Part shown: positions 42,993 to 51,992 of the stretch, in pieces
Layout of the letters: each line of letters begins with the position of its first letter
Numbering within the stretch: position 1 is the stretch's first letter
The notes under the pieces: model-generated
Told to the model about the DNA's origin: nothing
Seen by the model: only the letters and a program-made list of their open reading frames with translations
Databases searched by the model: none
NCBI RefSeq assembly: GCF_014205155.1
Contig: NZ_JACHMX010000001.1
Coordinates: 8,308,001 to 8,372,000 of the forward strand
Length of the DNA stretch: 64,000 bases
Direction: 5' to 3'
Origin: Amycolatopsis umgeniensis
GTDB taxonomy: Bacteria > Actinomycetota > Actinomycetes > Mycobacteriales > Pseudonocardiaceae
Position numbers and translations under genes: made by a program

Positions 42993-45900
42993 TTGACTAG
43001 ACGCCCACGGCACCCGTTGGCGATTCTGGCTGCCTCCGCACTGGTCGCCCTGTCCCCGCTACCGGTAATCACGACCGCCGCGACCGCTGCCACCGCCGGA
43101 TCCCCTCCCGTCGCCGGGAGACCTGACGTCCATCGCGTCACCTTGCTCACCGGTGACATCGTGACCTACGAAAGAGACGGCACCGGGCACGACAGCGCTC
43201 AAGTCGAACCGGCGGTGCGGCCGGACCGGCCGAGTCCGGCGTTCCAGATCACGAGTACCGTCGAAGGCCTGATGGTGTATCCGTCCGACGCGCTTCCGTT
43301 CGTGGGCAAGGGTTTGCTCGGCCGGGAGCTGTTCAACGTCACCGCGCTCGTCGGAGACCGGCGTGACGACGCGGCGAGCGCCACCATCCCGGTCATCGTG
43401 CGCTACGGCGATCGGTCGGCTCAGTCCGCGCAGTCTTTGGACGCGAAAGCGAAGACGCTCCCGCAGACCCAGCGACTCACCCCGCTCGTCACGGCCAACG
43501 GGGTGGGTGTGCAGGTCAGGAAAGCGGGCACGGCCGACTTCTGGCGTTCGCTCGTCGCGTTCGACCCGGGCGGGAAACCCGTTCTGAACCATGGGATCTC
43601 ACAGGTCCGGCTGGACAGGAAGGTCCGGGTGGCGCTGGACAAGAGCACCGGCCAGGTCGGTGCTCCGTCCGCGTGGAGCGGTGGTTGGACCGGGAAGGGG
43701 AGCACGGTCGCGGTGGTGGACACCGGGATCGACGAGAAACATCCCGACCTGGCGGGCAAGACGATCACCTCGGCGGATTTCAGCGGAGACGGTGACGTCG
43801 TGGACCGCCATGGCCACGGCACCCACTGCGCGTCGATCGTCGCCGGCACCGGCGCGGCCTCGGGCGGTCGCTACAAGGGCGTGGCACCGGACGCGAAACT
43901 GGTGGTGGCCAAGGTTTTCGACGCTTCCGGCGAAGGTGACACCGCACAGGTGATGGCCGGGATCGACTGGGTCGTCGCCCAGGGCGCGAAGATCGTGAAC
44001 CTCAGCTTGGGTGCCGGTGTGAGCGACGGAGCCGACCCCTTGAGCGAGCAGATCGACACGCTTTCCGCGAAGTCCGGCACGCTGTTCGTGGTCGCGGCCG
44101 GGAACTCCGGGCCGGGCGATCGAAGCGTCACGACGCCGGGAGCGGCGACGTCCGCGCTCACGGTCGGTGCGGTCGACAGGGACGACAAGATCGCGTGGTT
44201 CAGCAGCCGCGGCCCGCGGTTGCGGGACGCCGTGGTCAAACCGGAGATCACCGCACCGGGTGTCGGGATCGTCGCCGCACGGGCGGCGGACACGGCGATG
44301 GGCGAACCGGTGGACGACTCGTACACCGCGGCATCGGGCACTTCGATGGCGACGCCGCATGTCGCGGGCGCCGCGGCGATCCTGTTGCAGCAGCGGCCGG
44401 GGCTCACCTGGCAGGAACTGAAGAACACGCTCGTCACCACGGCCAAGGACGTCGGCCTTCGCTGGTACGAGCAGGGAGCCGGACTCCTCGACGTCGCACG
44501 GGCCGTCTCGCAGAAGGCGACCGGTACCGCTGTCGCGAGCTTCGGTCGTAACGAACGGACGACGAACAGCGCGGCGCAGGTCGTACGGCAGCTGTCCTAC
44601 ACCAACACCGGTGACCGGCCGCTGGCCTTGAACCTGAAGCTGGCCGTGCAGCCATGGGACGGCGGCGCCAAGCCGGGCACCGGGATGCGCCTGGCGAAAA
44701 CGGATCTGTCGATCCCGCCGAAGTCCAGCACCACCGTCGACCTCGCCGTGAATCCGAGCGAAGGGGTGGCGGGCGTCTATGGCGGCGCAGTGGTGGCCAC
44801 GACCGCGGACGGGGCCAACTCCGTGCGGACGGCCGTGAGCACTTACAACGCGGCCGAGTTGTTCCCGGTGACGATCCGGGTACGGGACTCGGCGGGCGGC
44901 CCGGCTCAGATCGCGTCGGCCCAGCTGATCGACGACGCGGCCGGTGCGGGCAACCGCAATGACCCGTTCCTCGACCAGGTCAGCCAGCAGATCGGCCTGG
45001 TCGACGGGGTCGGCCGGGTGCTCGTGCCCGCCGGCCGTTATTCGGCACTCGGCTGGGTGATGGAGCGTGGGCTGGCGGTGCGTCGCTGGTCGGCGATGAG
45101 CGCGACGCAGGTGTCTGTCACCGCCCCGGCCGAGATCACGCTGAACGCGGCGAGCGCCGTCCCGACGGGACTGGTCACACCCACACCGACCGACCTGCGG
45201 GACCGCACGGTGATGCTGCGGCGCGTGATCCCCGCGGGAGCGGGCGTGAACGGCTACGTCGGCGAAGCCGGGCTGACAGCGGGCGCGGGCTGGGATGTGC
45301 GCGTGACACCCGCGGAGGCCACCTCGGCGGGTGCGATCACGTTGCAGGACAGCGCGACGCTGGCCCAGACCGCGGTCGAGATGCGGGTCGTGGGCGGCAG
45401 TTCGCCCGTGGTGAATCCCGCGTACGACGTGCCGACGTTGACTGCGAAGTCTCCCGGTGAACGAACGCTGCCGGTCGTGTTCGGCGGCGCGGGGGGCTCG
45501 AGTGATCTCGCCGGTCTCGACGTGAAGGGAAAGGCCGTCCTGGCACGGATCCCGGTACCGTCCGGGTCGCCGGACCCGGTGAGCGCCGTCTCCACCGGCA
45601 TCGCGAACGCGGTTCGCGCGGTGGCCGCCGCGGGTGGGGCGGCGTTGATCCCCTACGCCGGTTCACCGGGTTCGCTGAGCGTTCCGGGCCTGAGCAGTGC
45701 GGTGGTGCCGACCCTGTCCCTCGGCTGGGACGAAGGCGAGGCCCTGCGGACCGCGGGTGCGGTTTCGGTGCGGTTGCTGGTACGCGCGGCTCCGGACGTG
45801 ATGTACAACCTCAGCTACCTCGACGGCAACGGGGTACCCAAGGATCTCGTCCGGCGTGTCGACCAGAAGTCGCTGGTCGCCTCGAAAGCCAGCTACCAGG

Positions 45901-47030
45901 CCGAAAAGCCGGGGCTGACCGGGCAGAAGACCTGGTACGCCTTCCCGACCGGCCTGTGGAAGACGCAGGCGGTGCAGGGGACGAAGATCCCGGTGCCGGG
46001 CACGTGGACCGAGTACACCGGCCCGGCGGACGATCGGCTGGTCTGGAAACGGGTGGTCACCCTGTCCGGCACCGACACCGCGGGCCGTCGCGCCGCGCTG
46101 AGCATGAACGCGCAGAACATCTACCGCGCGGGCGAGCGGTCGAGGCCGGACGAGTACTGGTTCCGCGCACCGATGCACAGCGGGACGGTCGAGCTGCCCT
46201 CCGACCATCCGGCACGTTACCCGGCGACGGCTCAGGGCTGGACGGTGCTGTGCTCGATGTGCCGCGGCGGCACGGATCCCGACCTGTTCGTCCCCGCGGT
46301 GCAGTGGATGGACGGCACGGCCGCCACCGGTTCCGGCGGGCACTTCACGAATCCCTACGAGAACGCGCGGTACTTCGCGGCGAGCACGGCACGGCTGTAC
46401 CGGGACGGGATCGAGATCCCCCGGTCCAATATGGACGATCCGCTCGCGCTCGTCCCGGTGTTCCGGCTCGCGCCCACTCCCGCCACGTACCGGCTGGACG
46501 TGACCGACGTGATGCCCGGTCAGGCACAGATCGGCGCCCCGAGCGGAGTGCTGTTCCAGAACGCCCCGCGCACCGACACGTCGTGGACGTTCGCCTCGGC
46601 GCGGTCCGCCGCCGCGTCACCGCTCGGGTTCTCCTGCTATCAGTCGGGCACCGCGTGTTCGTTCCAGCCGCTCATCCAGCTGGACAACCGGCTGCCGCTG
46701 GATCTCGGCGGCCGCGCGCCGGCCGGACGCCCGTACACCTTCGACGTGTTCGCCGGCTCGCACAGCGGCGCGCGTGGCGGTGGTCCGGTGACGCAGCTGC
46801 GGCTCTCGTCGTCGACGGACGGCGGGCGCACCTGGACGGCGGCGACCGTCCGGCCGAACGGGAACGGCCTGTGGTCGGCGACGGTGGACCATCCGCGACT
46901 CGCGGCGACCGACGGCTTCGTCTGGCTGCGTTCGGACGCACGGGACAGCTCCGGTAACACCGTGACGCAGACGGTCCAGCGGGCCTATGCGCTCACGGAC
47001 GTGGCGAAGGTGAACCCGCGCCTTCGCTGA
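42993..47030 (+). CDS. Secreted subtilisin-like (S8) serine protease, multidomain
   Basis: 1345 residues, TTG start behind GAGGAGAGTCAC. Signal peptide about 1-33, then a propeptide-like region to about 220. The catalytic domain has VAVVDTGID (D243), RHGHGTHCASI (H275), VVAAGNSGPG (oxyanion N371) and AASGTSMATPHVAG (S451). About 850 residues of beta-rich C-terminal domains follow, including a PA-like inserted region and Ig-like segments. It matches large actinobacterial extracellular S8 proteases. Its 3' end overlaps that of the converging regulator gene by 38 bp. Confidence 0.93.
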   Translation: MTRRPRHPLAILAASALVALSPLPVITTAATAATAGSPPVAGRPDVHRVTLLTGDIVTYERDGTGHDSAQVEPAVRPDRPSPAFQITSTVEGLMVYPSDALPFVGKGLLGRELFNVTALVGDRRDDAASATIPVIVRYGDRSAQSAQSLDAKAKTLPQTQRLTPLVTANGVGVQVRKAGTADFWRSLVAFDPGGKPVLNHGISQVRLDRKVRVALDKSTGQVGAPSAWSGGWTGKGSTVAVVDTGIDEKHPDLAGKTITSADFSGDGDVVDRHGHGTHCASIVAGTGAASGGRYKGVAPDAKLVVAKVFDASGEGDTAQVMAGIDWVVAQGAKIVNLSLGAGVSDGADPLSEQIDTLSAKSGTLFVVAAGNSGPGDRSVTTPGAATSALTVGAVDRDDKIAWFSSRGPRLRDAVVKPEITAPGVGIVAARAADTAMGEPVDDSYTAASGTSMATPHVAGAAAILLQQRPGLTWQELKNTLVTTAKDVGLRWYEQGAGLLDVARAVSQKATGTAVASFGRNERTTNSAAQVVRQLSYTNTGDRPLALNLKLAVQPWDGGAKPGTGMRLAKTDLSIPPKSSTTVDLAVNPSEGVAGVYGGAVVATTADGANSVRTAVSTYNAAELFPVTIRVRDSAGGPAQIASAQLIDDAAGAGNRNDPFLDQVSQQIGLVDGVGRVLVPAGRYSALGWVMERGLAVRRWSAMSATQVSVTAPAEITLNAASAVPTGLVTPTPTDLRDRTVMLRRVIPAGAGVNGYVGEAGLTAGAGWDVRVTPAEATSAGAITLQDSATLAQTAVEMRVVGGSSPVVNPAYDVPTLTAKSPGERTLPVVFGGAGGSSDLAGLDVKGKAVLARIPVPSGSPDPVSAVSTGIANAVRAVAAAGGAALIPYAGSPGSLSVPGLSSAVVPTLSLGWDEGEALRTAGAVSVRLLVRAAPDVMYNLSYLDGNGVPKDLVRRVDQKSLVASKASYQAEKPGLTGQKTWYAFPTGLWKTQAVQGTKIPVPGTWTEYTGPADDRLVWKRVVTLSGTDTAGRRAALSMNAQNIYRAGERSRPDEYWFRAPMHSGTVELPSDHPARYPATAQGWTVLCSMCRGGTDPDLFVPAVQWMDGTAATGSGGHFTNPYENARYFAASTARLYRDGIEIPRSNMDDPLALVPVFRLAPTPATYRLDVTDVMPGQAQIGAPSGVLFQNAPRTDTSWTFASARSAAASPLGFSCYQSGTACSFQPLIQLDNRLPLDLGGRAPAGRPYTFDVFAGSHSGARGGGPVTQLRLSSSTDGGRTWTAATVRPNGNGLWSATVDHPRLAATDGFVWLRSDARDSSGNTVTQTVQRAYALTDVAKVNPRLR

Positions 47031-48027
47031 CGTCCTCCTCGCTCAGGGGTTGGGTCTCCGGCAAGGTGACCCAACCCCGGGTGGCGACCTGGAGCCCGGC
47101 CTGGAACCGGGTGGTCGCGCCGAGTGCGGTCATGAGATCGCGGAGGCGTCGCTGGAACGTGCGGTAGCTCATGCCGAGCTGCTTGGCGATGCTCCGGTCG
47201 GGCAGCCCGGTGGTGAGCAAGGCGAGCAGGCGGGCGTCGTCGAAGTGCGCGACGTCCGCTTGGTCGGCCGAACTGGGCAGACGCAGCGGAAGCCCGTTCT
47301 GCCAAAGGAAAGCGAAGACCGCGCTGAGCGCGTCGAGCAGCGCGCACGGATGGATCACCAGTGCCGTGTCGACCTCGGGGAGATCGGAACGCAGTGGTAT
47401 CAGTCCGATTCGCTGGTCGACCACGATCATCTTCAGCGGGGCGGTGGTGACCACGCGGGCCTCCTCGCCGAGGGCGAGGCCCGCCTCGAGGTCGGACGAC
47501 AGATCGTGCGATTCCAGCCCGCTGCGCTCGTAAACCCCGCGAAATCGCACACCCCGGCCGAGGAGTTCACGTTCGGCGGGGTGCAGCACACTCGGCGTTT
47601 GCGCGTAAGGTGGTTTGTCGACGAAGGAGACCTCCTCCTCGGCCGAGCGCAGCAACTGATCGGCCCGCTCGGCAATGAGCACGTTCCCGTGGATCACCTC
47701 GATCAGATCGACCGGACGTTTACCGGACGTCGCCCGGTACCGCTCGCGCAACCGGTCGGCGACCAGCCGCGCACTCACGAGTTCCTGTTCCTTCTGCCGG
47801 AGCATCGCCTCCAGCCCGATCTCCGGCCGCACCGCCGAATAGGCCTCCGCCGGGCCGGGAAGCTTGATGAGCAACCCTTTTTCGGTGAGCAGGCGCAGAA
47901 CCCGGAGAAGCCGCTGCTTGGGCACCCCGGTTCGCTTCCGGATTTCGGCGAAGGTCATCGAGCCGGTGCCGGCGAAAGCATCGTAAACGTCGACGTCGAT
48001 TTCACTCAAACCGATGATGTCCAGCAA
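46993..48027 (-). CDS. TrmB/LuxR-type transcriptional regulator
   Basis: 344 residues from TTG 48027, which has GCGAGGAAGAAA upstream; a longer ATG start at 48162 lies inside a hairpin repeat and is unlikely. The N-terminal TrmB-like winged helix is FAEIRKRTGVPKQRLLRVLRLLTEKGLL. The middle domain includes FVDKPPYAQTPSVLHPAE and VIHPCALLDALSAVFAFLW. The C-terminal LuxR helix-turn-helix is LLALLTTGLPDRSIAKQLGMSYRTFQRRLRDLM. This layout is common for orphan actinobacterial regulators. It could control the overlapping protease gene. Confidence 0.88.
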   Translation of the reverse strand: MLDIIGLSEIDVDVYDAFAGTGSMTFAEIRKRTGVPKQRLLRVLRLLTEKGLLIKLPGPAEAYSAVRPEIGLEAMLRQKEQELVSARLVADRLRERYRATSGKRPVDLIEVIHGNVLIAERADQLLRSAEEEVSFVDKPPYAQTPSVLHPAERELLGRGVRFRGVYERSGLESHDLSSDLEAGLALGEEARVVTTAPLKMIVVDQRIGLIPLRSDLPEVDTALVIHPCALLDALSAVFAFLWQNGLPLRLPSSADQADVAHFDDARLLALLTTGLPDRSIAKQLGMSYRTFQRRLRDLMTALGATTRFQAGLQVATRGWVTLPETQPLSEEDVSEGAGSPSPRP

Positions 48028-48116
48028 TTTCTTCCTCGCTGCGGGGCGCGGGCGCTTTCGCCCGACCCTACCGCTGGACTTCCGCGGGCAAAAGGGATCG
48101 CTGGGCTCAGGTCTGA

Positions 48117-48169
48117 GTTCCCAATGTCGCATTTGAGTCGCTGAGCGTCTCGAATGCGACATTGGGAAC
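48117..48169. repeat. Long intergenic inverted repeat, CCAATGTCGCATT type
   Basis: Perfect 17-bp arms (48117-48133, 48153-48169), extendable to 21 bp with one mismatch, around an 11-nt loop. It is upstream of the TrmB/LuxR regulator and may be a repeat or a regulatory hairpin. A third intergenic hairpin type, distinct from the AAGGAG and GAAAGTGGC types. Confidence 0.8.
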
Positions 48170-48307
48170 GTCCGCGGTGAGTCACGAGATCACTGTCGTT
48201 CGGCTCAGCACCTTGCTGCGGATGGGGGAGTCACCCGCCTCATGGACAACGAGCTGGCAGGCACGACCACGGTCCGTCCCGCCAAGACCGTCGGCGCGAG
48301 CTGACCG

Positions 48308-48745
48308 CTACTCGCCGATCGTGGATTCGAGGGAAACCCGTTTCTCCGAGTCGCTCGCGTAGGCGCCGGTGCATCGCAGACCGGAGTGATCGGGTACGGG
48401 CAGCCCGAGCTCTCCGCAGCGTGCGGCGACGGCCAACTGAGCGAGCAGCACGTCTCGATCCGCTTGCTCCCGAAGAAGAGGCGTCCGGCGCGTGATCTTG
48501 TCGTAGGTGGCTTTCAGGGCGTCGTACGCGGCGTTTCCCAACACCCCGGAGGCGACCGCTGTCGCCACCCATGCCGTGGTTTCGAGAAGGACCGCAGGAG
48601 TCGAAACCGGCTGGGAATAGCCGTCCCCCGGGGATTGACCGGCAAGCCACGACCCCCACAGGTCGCAGAATCCGTCGCTGTCAGGCTGACGCGCGCCGCA
48701 CACCCCGCACAGAACGTCCTGTCCCTGATCTTCCTCGTTCCCCAT
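48308..48745 (-). CDS. Hypothetical small protein with degenerate zinc-ribbon start
   Basis: 145 residues, ATG behind AGGGTGA. The N-terminus VLCGVCGARQPDSDGFCDLWG looks like a zinc-ribbon with the last CxxC partner lost (CDLWG instead of CxxCG). The middle segment (ETTAWVATAVASGVLGNAAYDALKATYDKI) is an amphipathic or hydrophobic helix seen in effector-associated actinobacterial proteins. The C-terminus includes two cysteines. Function unknown. It precedes the TrmB regulator in the same direction; the gap of 280 bp holds the 48117 repeat. Confidence 0.62.
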   Translation of the reverse strand: MGNEEDQGQDVLCGVCGARQPDSDGFCDLWGSWLAGQSPGDGYSQPVSTPAVLLETTAWVATAVASGVLGNAAYDALKATYDKITRRTPLLREQADRDVLLAQLAVAARCGELGLPVPDHSGLRCTGAYASDSEKRVSLESTIGE

Positions 48746-48797
48746 GCGGTCACCCTGGCGAACCTGGCGCGCCGCGAAAGGATTCGTACCGTCAGGG

Positions 48798-50549
48798 TCA
48801 CGTTTGCGCGGCGACGGGAATGGTGATGGAGGAGGGGTGGTCCGCCGTGCTCGAGATGGTGAGCGTGGTGGTGTCCCCGTTGGCGTCGGCGAGGAATTTG
48901 TCCTTGGTGTCCACGACGAGCCGCAGGAAACGTCCGGCGCGGACGAGGTAGTTGGTCAGCTGGAAGGGCACGTCGATCGTCACGGGCACGCCGGGTTCAC
49001 GGTCCAGGACGGTGTACGCGGCGCTGGTGACGATACGGTCGAAGTTCTTGCTCGGGGGGATGGTGAAGGGTTCCGCGGTGGCGTCGAACAGATACGCGAC
49101 GATGGTCGCGTCCTTGGTTTGGGGTGTCACCGTGAGCCGCAGCCGCACTTCACCGCTGATTCGCTGGTTGTCGCCGAATGGTGCGCAACTCCAGATCGCG
49201 GCGTTCTTCCGGGAGATGTTCCTGGTGCTGTAGCGGTAGAACTGGGCGAGGCGTTCGCTGATCCCTCGTTGTACCAAAGTGTCGGCTATCTCGGCCGAGG
49301 TCTCTTCGACCTGGAGGGTGTGGCTCCACGACTGTCCCGCGTCCTGGGTGTCGAGGCTGCCGTCGGCATCGGCACTGGGCGGGTGGAGGGTGAACCGCAC
49401 CGGCGCGTTGGTGAAGTCCTCCCAGGTGCGGTAGCGCTGCGCGTCGGCGTAGGGGTAGGGCATCGTCTCAACGACGACGGGTTCGGTCTCCTGGTCGCCC
49501 TCGTCCCGCAGGTGCAGGTCGAACCAGTTCATGGCGGCGACGGTGGGCCTGCTGTACTCACCGGCGAGGCCGGTGCCTTCGGCGTTGCCGTGATCGCCGA
49601 CCTGGACGATGAGCTTCTTGGAACCGGTGGTCAGGCCGTTGAACAGATCCACCACGGTGGTGTTCGAGAAAATCGTTTCGTGCCAGTAAGTGCAGAGCAG
49701 GATCGCCAGGTCCGGCCGGTTCAGCTCGTCGAGGAACTCGGGATGGATCGGCGAGCGCTTGTCGGCGAATTCCCGCAGTTGTTCGATCTCGACGTTGTCG
49801 GCGATGTTCTGGAAGACCTGCTCGGTTTCGGCGTTCAGCCTGCTCACTCCCGGCATCGGGTCCGGTTGCGGCTGGGGCGGGAAGGAGGGGATGGAGGGTG
49901 GGCTCGGCCAGGTCTGGAACAGGCCTCGGAGTGCCTGGAAGGCTTTGATGTGCCTGGTCTCGTTCTCGTAGAGCGATTTGAACAGATCGCCCCACGCGCT
50001 CATGGCGACGACCGCCTTCACCCGCTTGTCCTTGGCGGCGATCAGAAGGCTCTGGCCGGCTCCGTAGGAGGCGCCTGCCATGCCGACGCGACTCAGATCC
50101 GCTGCCTGGATGTGCTCCGAGACCCAGTCGATCACGGCCGTTCCATCCGCCTGATCACGCGGGCCCGCGACGTCGATCTTCCCGCCGGAGTGGGAGAGGC
50201 CGCGCTCGCTGTAGGCGACGACGACGTACCCTTTCGCCGCGAGGTTGGCCATGAAGCCTTTCTTGAGCAGGGGATGGAAAACGGCGTAGGCTCGCCAGCC
50301 GATCGGTGCCAGTGGCGCGGGCAGGACGATCAAAGGATATTCGGCGGTCTGGGCATTTTCCGGTAAGGCCACGCAAGCATCCAATTCCACAGGCCTTCCG
50401 GGAAATTCCGGATCCTCGGCGACTCCGATTTTGACAGGATGAAAAGAAACCGGGATATCAGCCGTGGGTATCGTGCCGAATACCGCATCGAAATCGGACA
50501 AGGCTTTTCCCTTCGCTCCGTCACACCCCGTCGAACCGGCGACTTCCAT
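48798..50549 (-). CDS. CocE/NonD-family (X-Pro dipeptidyl-peptidase-like) hydrolase
   Basis: 583 residues. An alpha/beta-hydrolase domain with oxyanion strand PLIVLPAPLAPIGW, GYVVVAYSERGLSHSGG and nucleophile elbow VGMAGASYGAGQSLL (serine about 155), an Asp near YWHET ... and His in VQVGDHGNAEG (about 295). A cap region and a C-terminal jelly-roll (about 415-583) complete the CocE/PepX layout. No signal peptide. A TTG at 50501 with AAGGGA upstream is a good alternative start and removes 16 uncharacteristic residues. It hydrolyses an ester or peptide bond; substrate unknown. Confidence 0.87.
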   Translation of the reverse strand: MEVAGSTGCDGAKGKALSDFDAVFGTIPTADIPVSFHPVKIGVAEDPEFPGRPVELDACVALPENAQTAEYPLIVLPAPLAPIGWRAYAVFHPLLKKGFMANLAAKGYVVVAYSERGLSHSGGKIDVAGPRDQADGTAVIDWVSEHIQAADLSRVGMAGASYGAGQSLLIAAKDKRVKAVVAMSAWGDLFKSLYENETRHIKAFQALRGLFQTWPSPPSIPSFPPQPQPDPMPGVSRLNAETEQVFQNIADNVEIEQLREFADKRSPIHPEFLDELNRPDLAILLCTYWHETIFSNTTVVDLFNGLTTGSKKLIVQVGDHGNAEGTGLAGEYSRPTVAAMNWFDLHLRDEGDQETEPVVVETMPYPYADAQRYRTWEDFTNAPVRFTLHPPSADADGSLDTQDAGQSWSHTLQVEETSAEIADTLVQRGISERLAQFYRYSTRNISRKNAAIWSCAPFGDNQRISGEVRLRLTVTPQTKDATIVAYLFDATAEPFTIPPSKNFDRIVTSAAYTVLDREPGVPVTIDVPFQLTNYLVRAGRFLRLVVDTKDKFLADANGDTTTLTISSTADHPSSITIPVAAQT

Positions 50550-50676
50550 ACTGGTCGGTGCTCGTCGCGACGGGCAAGGAACCGTTCGGGTGGCTTGTCC
50601 GTCAACGGTTCTGAGAGCGCGTTCGCAGATTGTGGAAACAATAATGGGCGCGGTTTCGTGACCGGCTGTTGGTGTG

Positions 50677-50722
50677 GTGAAGGGCCCTTTCGTCTCTTCG
50701 GATGAGGCGAAGGGCCCCTTCG
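50677..50722. repeat. Imperfect intergenic hairpin, GAAGGGCCC type
   Basis: GAAGGGCCCTTTCG (50679-50692) pairs imperfectly with CGAAGGGCCCCTTC (50708-50721), with a 15-nt loop. It resembles the 2075/26356 repeat type. It lies in the 783-bp gap 50550-51332, which also holds the hairpin at 51078 and the palindrome at 51227; I see no gene in that gap. Confidence 0.6.
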
Positions 50723-51077
50723 GCCCCTCTTGTTGTGCGTCGTGGGTGGTGAGTTGCGTGTTCTCTCAGTGGACGATGCCCCCGATGTGGCATTGGGGCC
50801 ACCTTTCGAGGAGCCCGGTCGCCCTGGCGGAGTCCACTGTGGACGACCGGCGGCGTGGGACCCCGGCTGGCCGCGGAACTTTCGGAACGCCTGGGAAACT
50901 CGGTCAGGCACTGGGCGCCGGCGACCTGGAAGTGGTCGGCCTCCTGGGTGTCCGCCCGACCGCCGGCTCGACGCCGCGCTGGTGAGCGCGGCCGGCAGGC
51001 CACTGCGCCGCCAGACCGCGGACCTGGAACCCGATCGGTCCCTTCAAGATGCCCACCACGGCCACCCCCGCCTCCCC

Positions 51078-51136
51078 GGTGTCGCGAAAGCCACTTTCGG
51101 GACGTCAGACGTCCCGAAAGTGGCTTTCGCGACACC
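51078..51136. repeat. Large intergenic hairpin, CGAAAGCCACTTTCGGGAC type (copy 2)
   Basis: Perfect 26-bp arms (51078-51103, 51111-51136) and a 7-nt loop (GTCAGAC). Nearly identical to 33927-33981. Confidence 0.85.
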
Positions 51137-51226
51137 CGAAGCCGACGCGCCGGTCCGCGGCAACCCAGTGCCGGTGGGACTTCGGCGACCAAGCGCGGGT
51201 GCGCCTCGAGGACTCACGTGCGCGTT

Positions 51227-51240
51227 TGCCCGTACGGGCA
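51227..51240. promoter_or_regulatory. eCIS palindrome, site 1 (TGCCCGTACGGGCA)
   Basis: Perfect 14-bp palindrome ending 92 bp before the GTG of the DUF4255 gene. Matching sites are at 53980 and 58667. Probable binding site of a shared regulator of the injection-system locus. Confidence 0.72.
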
Positions 51241-51332
51241 GCCCGGCGTACCCGAAGGTCTGCCGCTGTGCGGCTGGCCGGACGGCGCCGCCGCGATCAT
51301 CGTGGGAAGACCGCCGTCCGGGGAGGTCCGCA

Positions 51333-51992
51333 GTGATCCATGAGGTCGACGAGGCGTTACGGCGTTTGGTGCGGGATGTGGCCCGGCGCGGCAGCGAGAT
51401 CGAGGTCGCGTTCGATGCGCCCACCAAGGAGTGGGCGTCGCGGCGCAACGCTCCCGCGGTGAACGTCTACCTCTACGACGTGCGTGAGGATCTACGACGC
51501 CGCTCACGGGGCCTGCTCAATGAGTACGACCCGCTCGGCAAGGTCGCCGCGAGGCACCTTCCGCCCCGGCACATCAAGCTGTCGTACCTGGTCACCGCGT
51601 GGACGCAGCGGCCGGAAGACGAGCATCGCGTGCTGTCGGACCTGTTGCTCGGCCTGCTCGCCTACGACGCAGTCCCGGAGTCGGTGCTCACCGGGTCACT
51701 GGCCGAGATGGGACTGCCGGTGCCGATGACCGTCGCGTTGCCGCCGCCGGAGGACCGTGCGTTCGCCGACGTCTGGACCGCTTTGGGCGGCGAGCTGAAA
51801 CCGTCGCTGGACGTCGTCGTCTCCGCTCCGGTCCACAGTGGACGGGTGTACCCGGCTGAGAAACCGCCGAAGGAAGGCTTGAAGCTCGACACCCGCGATA
51901 GCGAGCTGATCGGGCACCATGTGGCGGAGAGCGGTGCGGTCGAAGGGCAACGACGGGTCGCGATGGCGCGCACCCACCGGAAGCCCCGATGA
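51333..51992 (+). CDS. eCIS DUF4255 protein (Pvc16/Afp16-like)
   Basis: 219 residues from GTG 51333, preceded by GGGGAGGTCC. DUF4255 features: IHEVDEALRRLVRDVA at the N-terminus, PAVNVYLYDVREDLRRRS, LSYLVTAWTQRPEDEHRVLSDLL and the PVPMTVALPPPED stretch. Homologues in Photorhabdus and Serratia eCIS (Pvc16/Afp16) end the tail and act as a length-terminating cap. First gene of the eCIS block here; its stop overlaps the AAA+ gene (ATGA). Confidence 0.92.
   Translation: MIHEVDEALRRLVRDVARRGSEIEVAFDAPTKEWASRRNAPAVNVYLYDVREDLRRRSRGLLNEYDPLGKVAARHLPPRHIKLSYLVTAWTQRPEDEHRVLSDLLLGLLAYDAVPESVLTGSLAEMGLPVPMTVALPPPEDRAFADVWTALGGELKPSLDVVVSAPVHSGRVYPAEKPPKEGLKLDTRDSELIGHHVAESGAVEGQRRVAMARTHRKPR

Noticed and set aside
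50674..50985. A 103-residue plus-strand frame in the gap before the eCIS genes
   Set aside because: It runs through a hairpin repeat, has no domain and no plausible ribosome-binding site.
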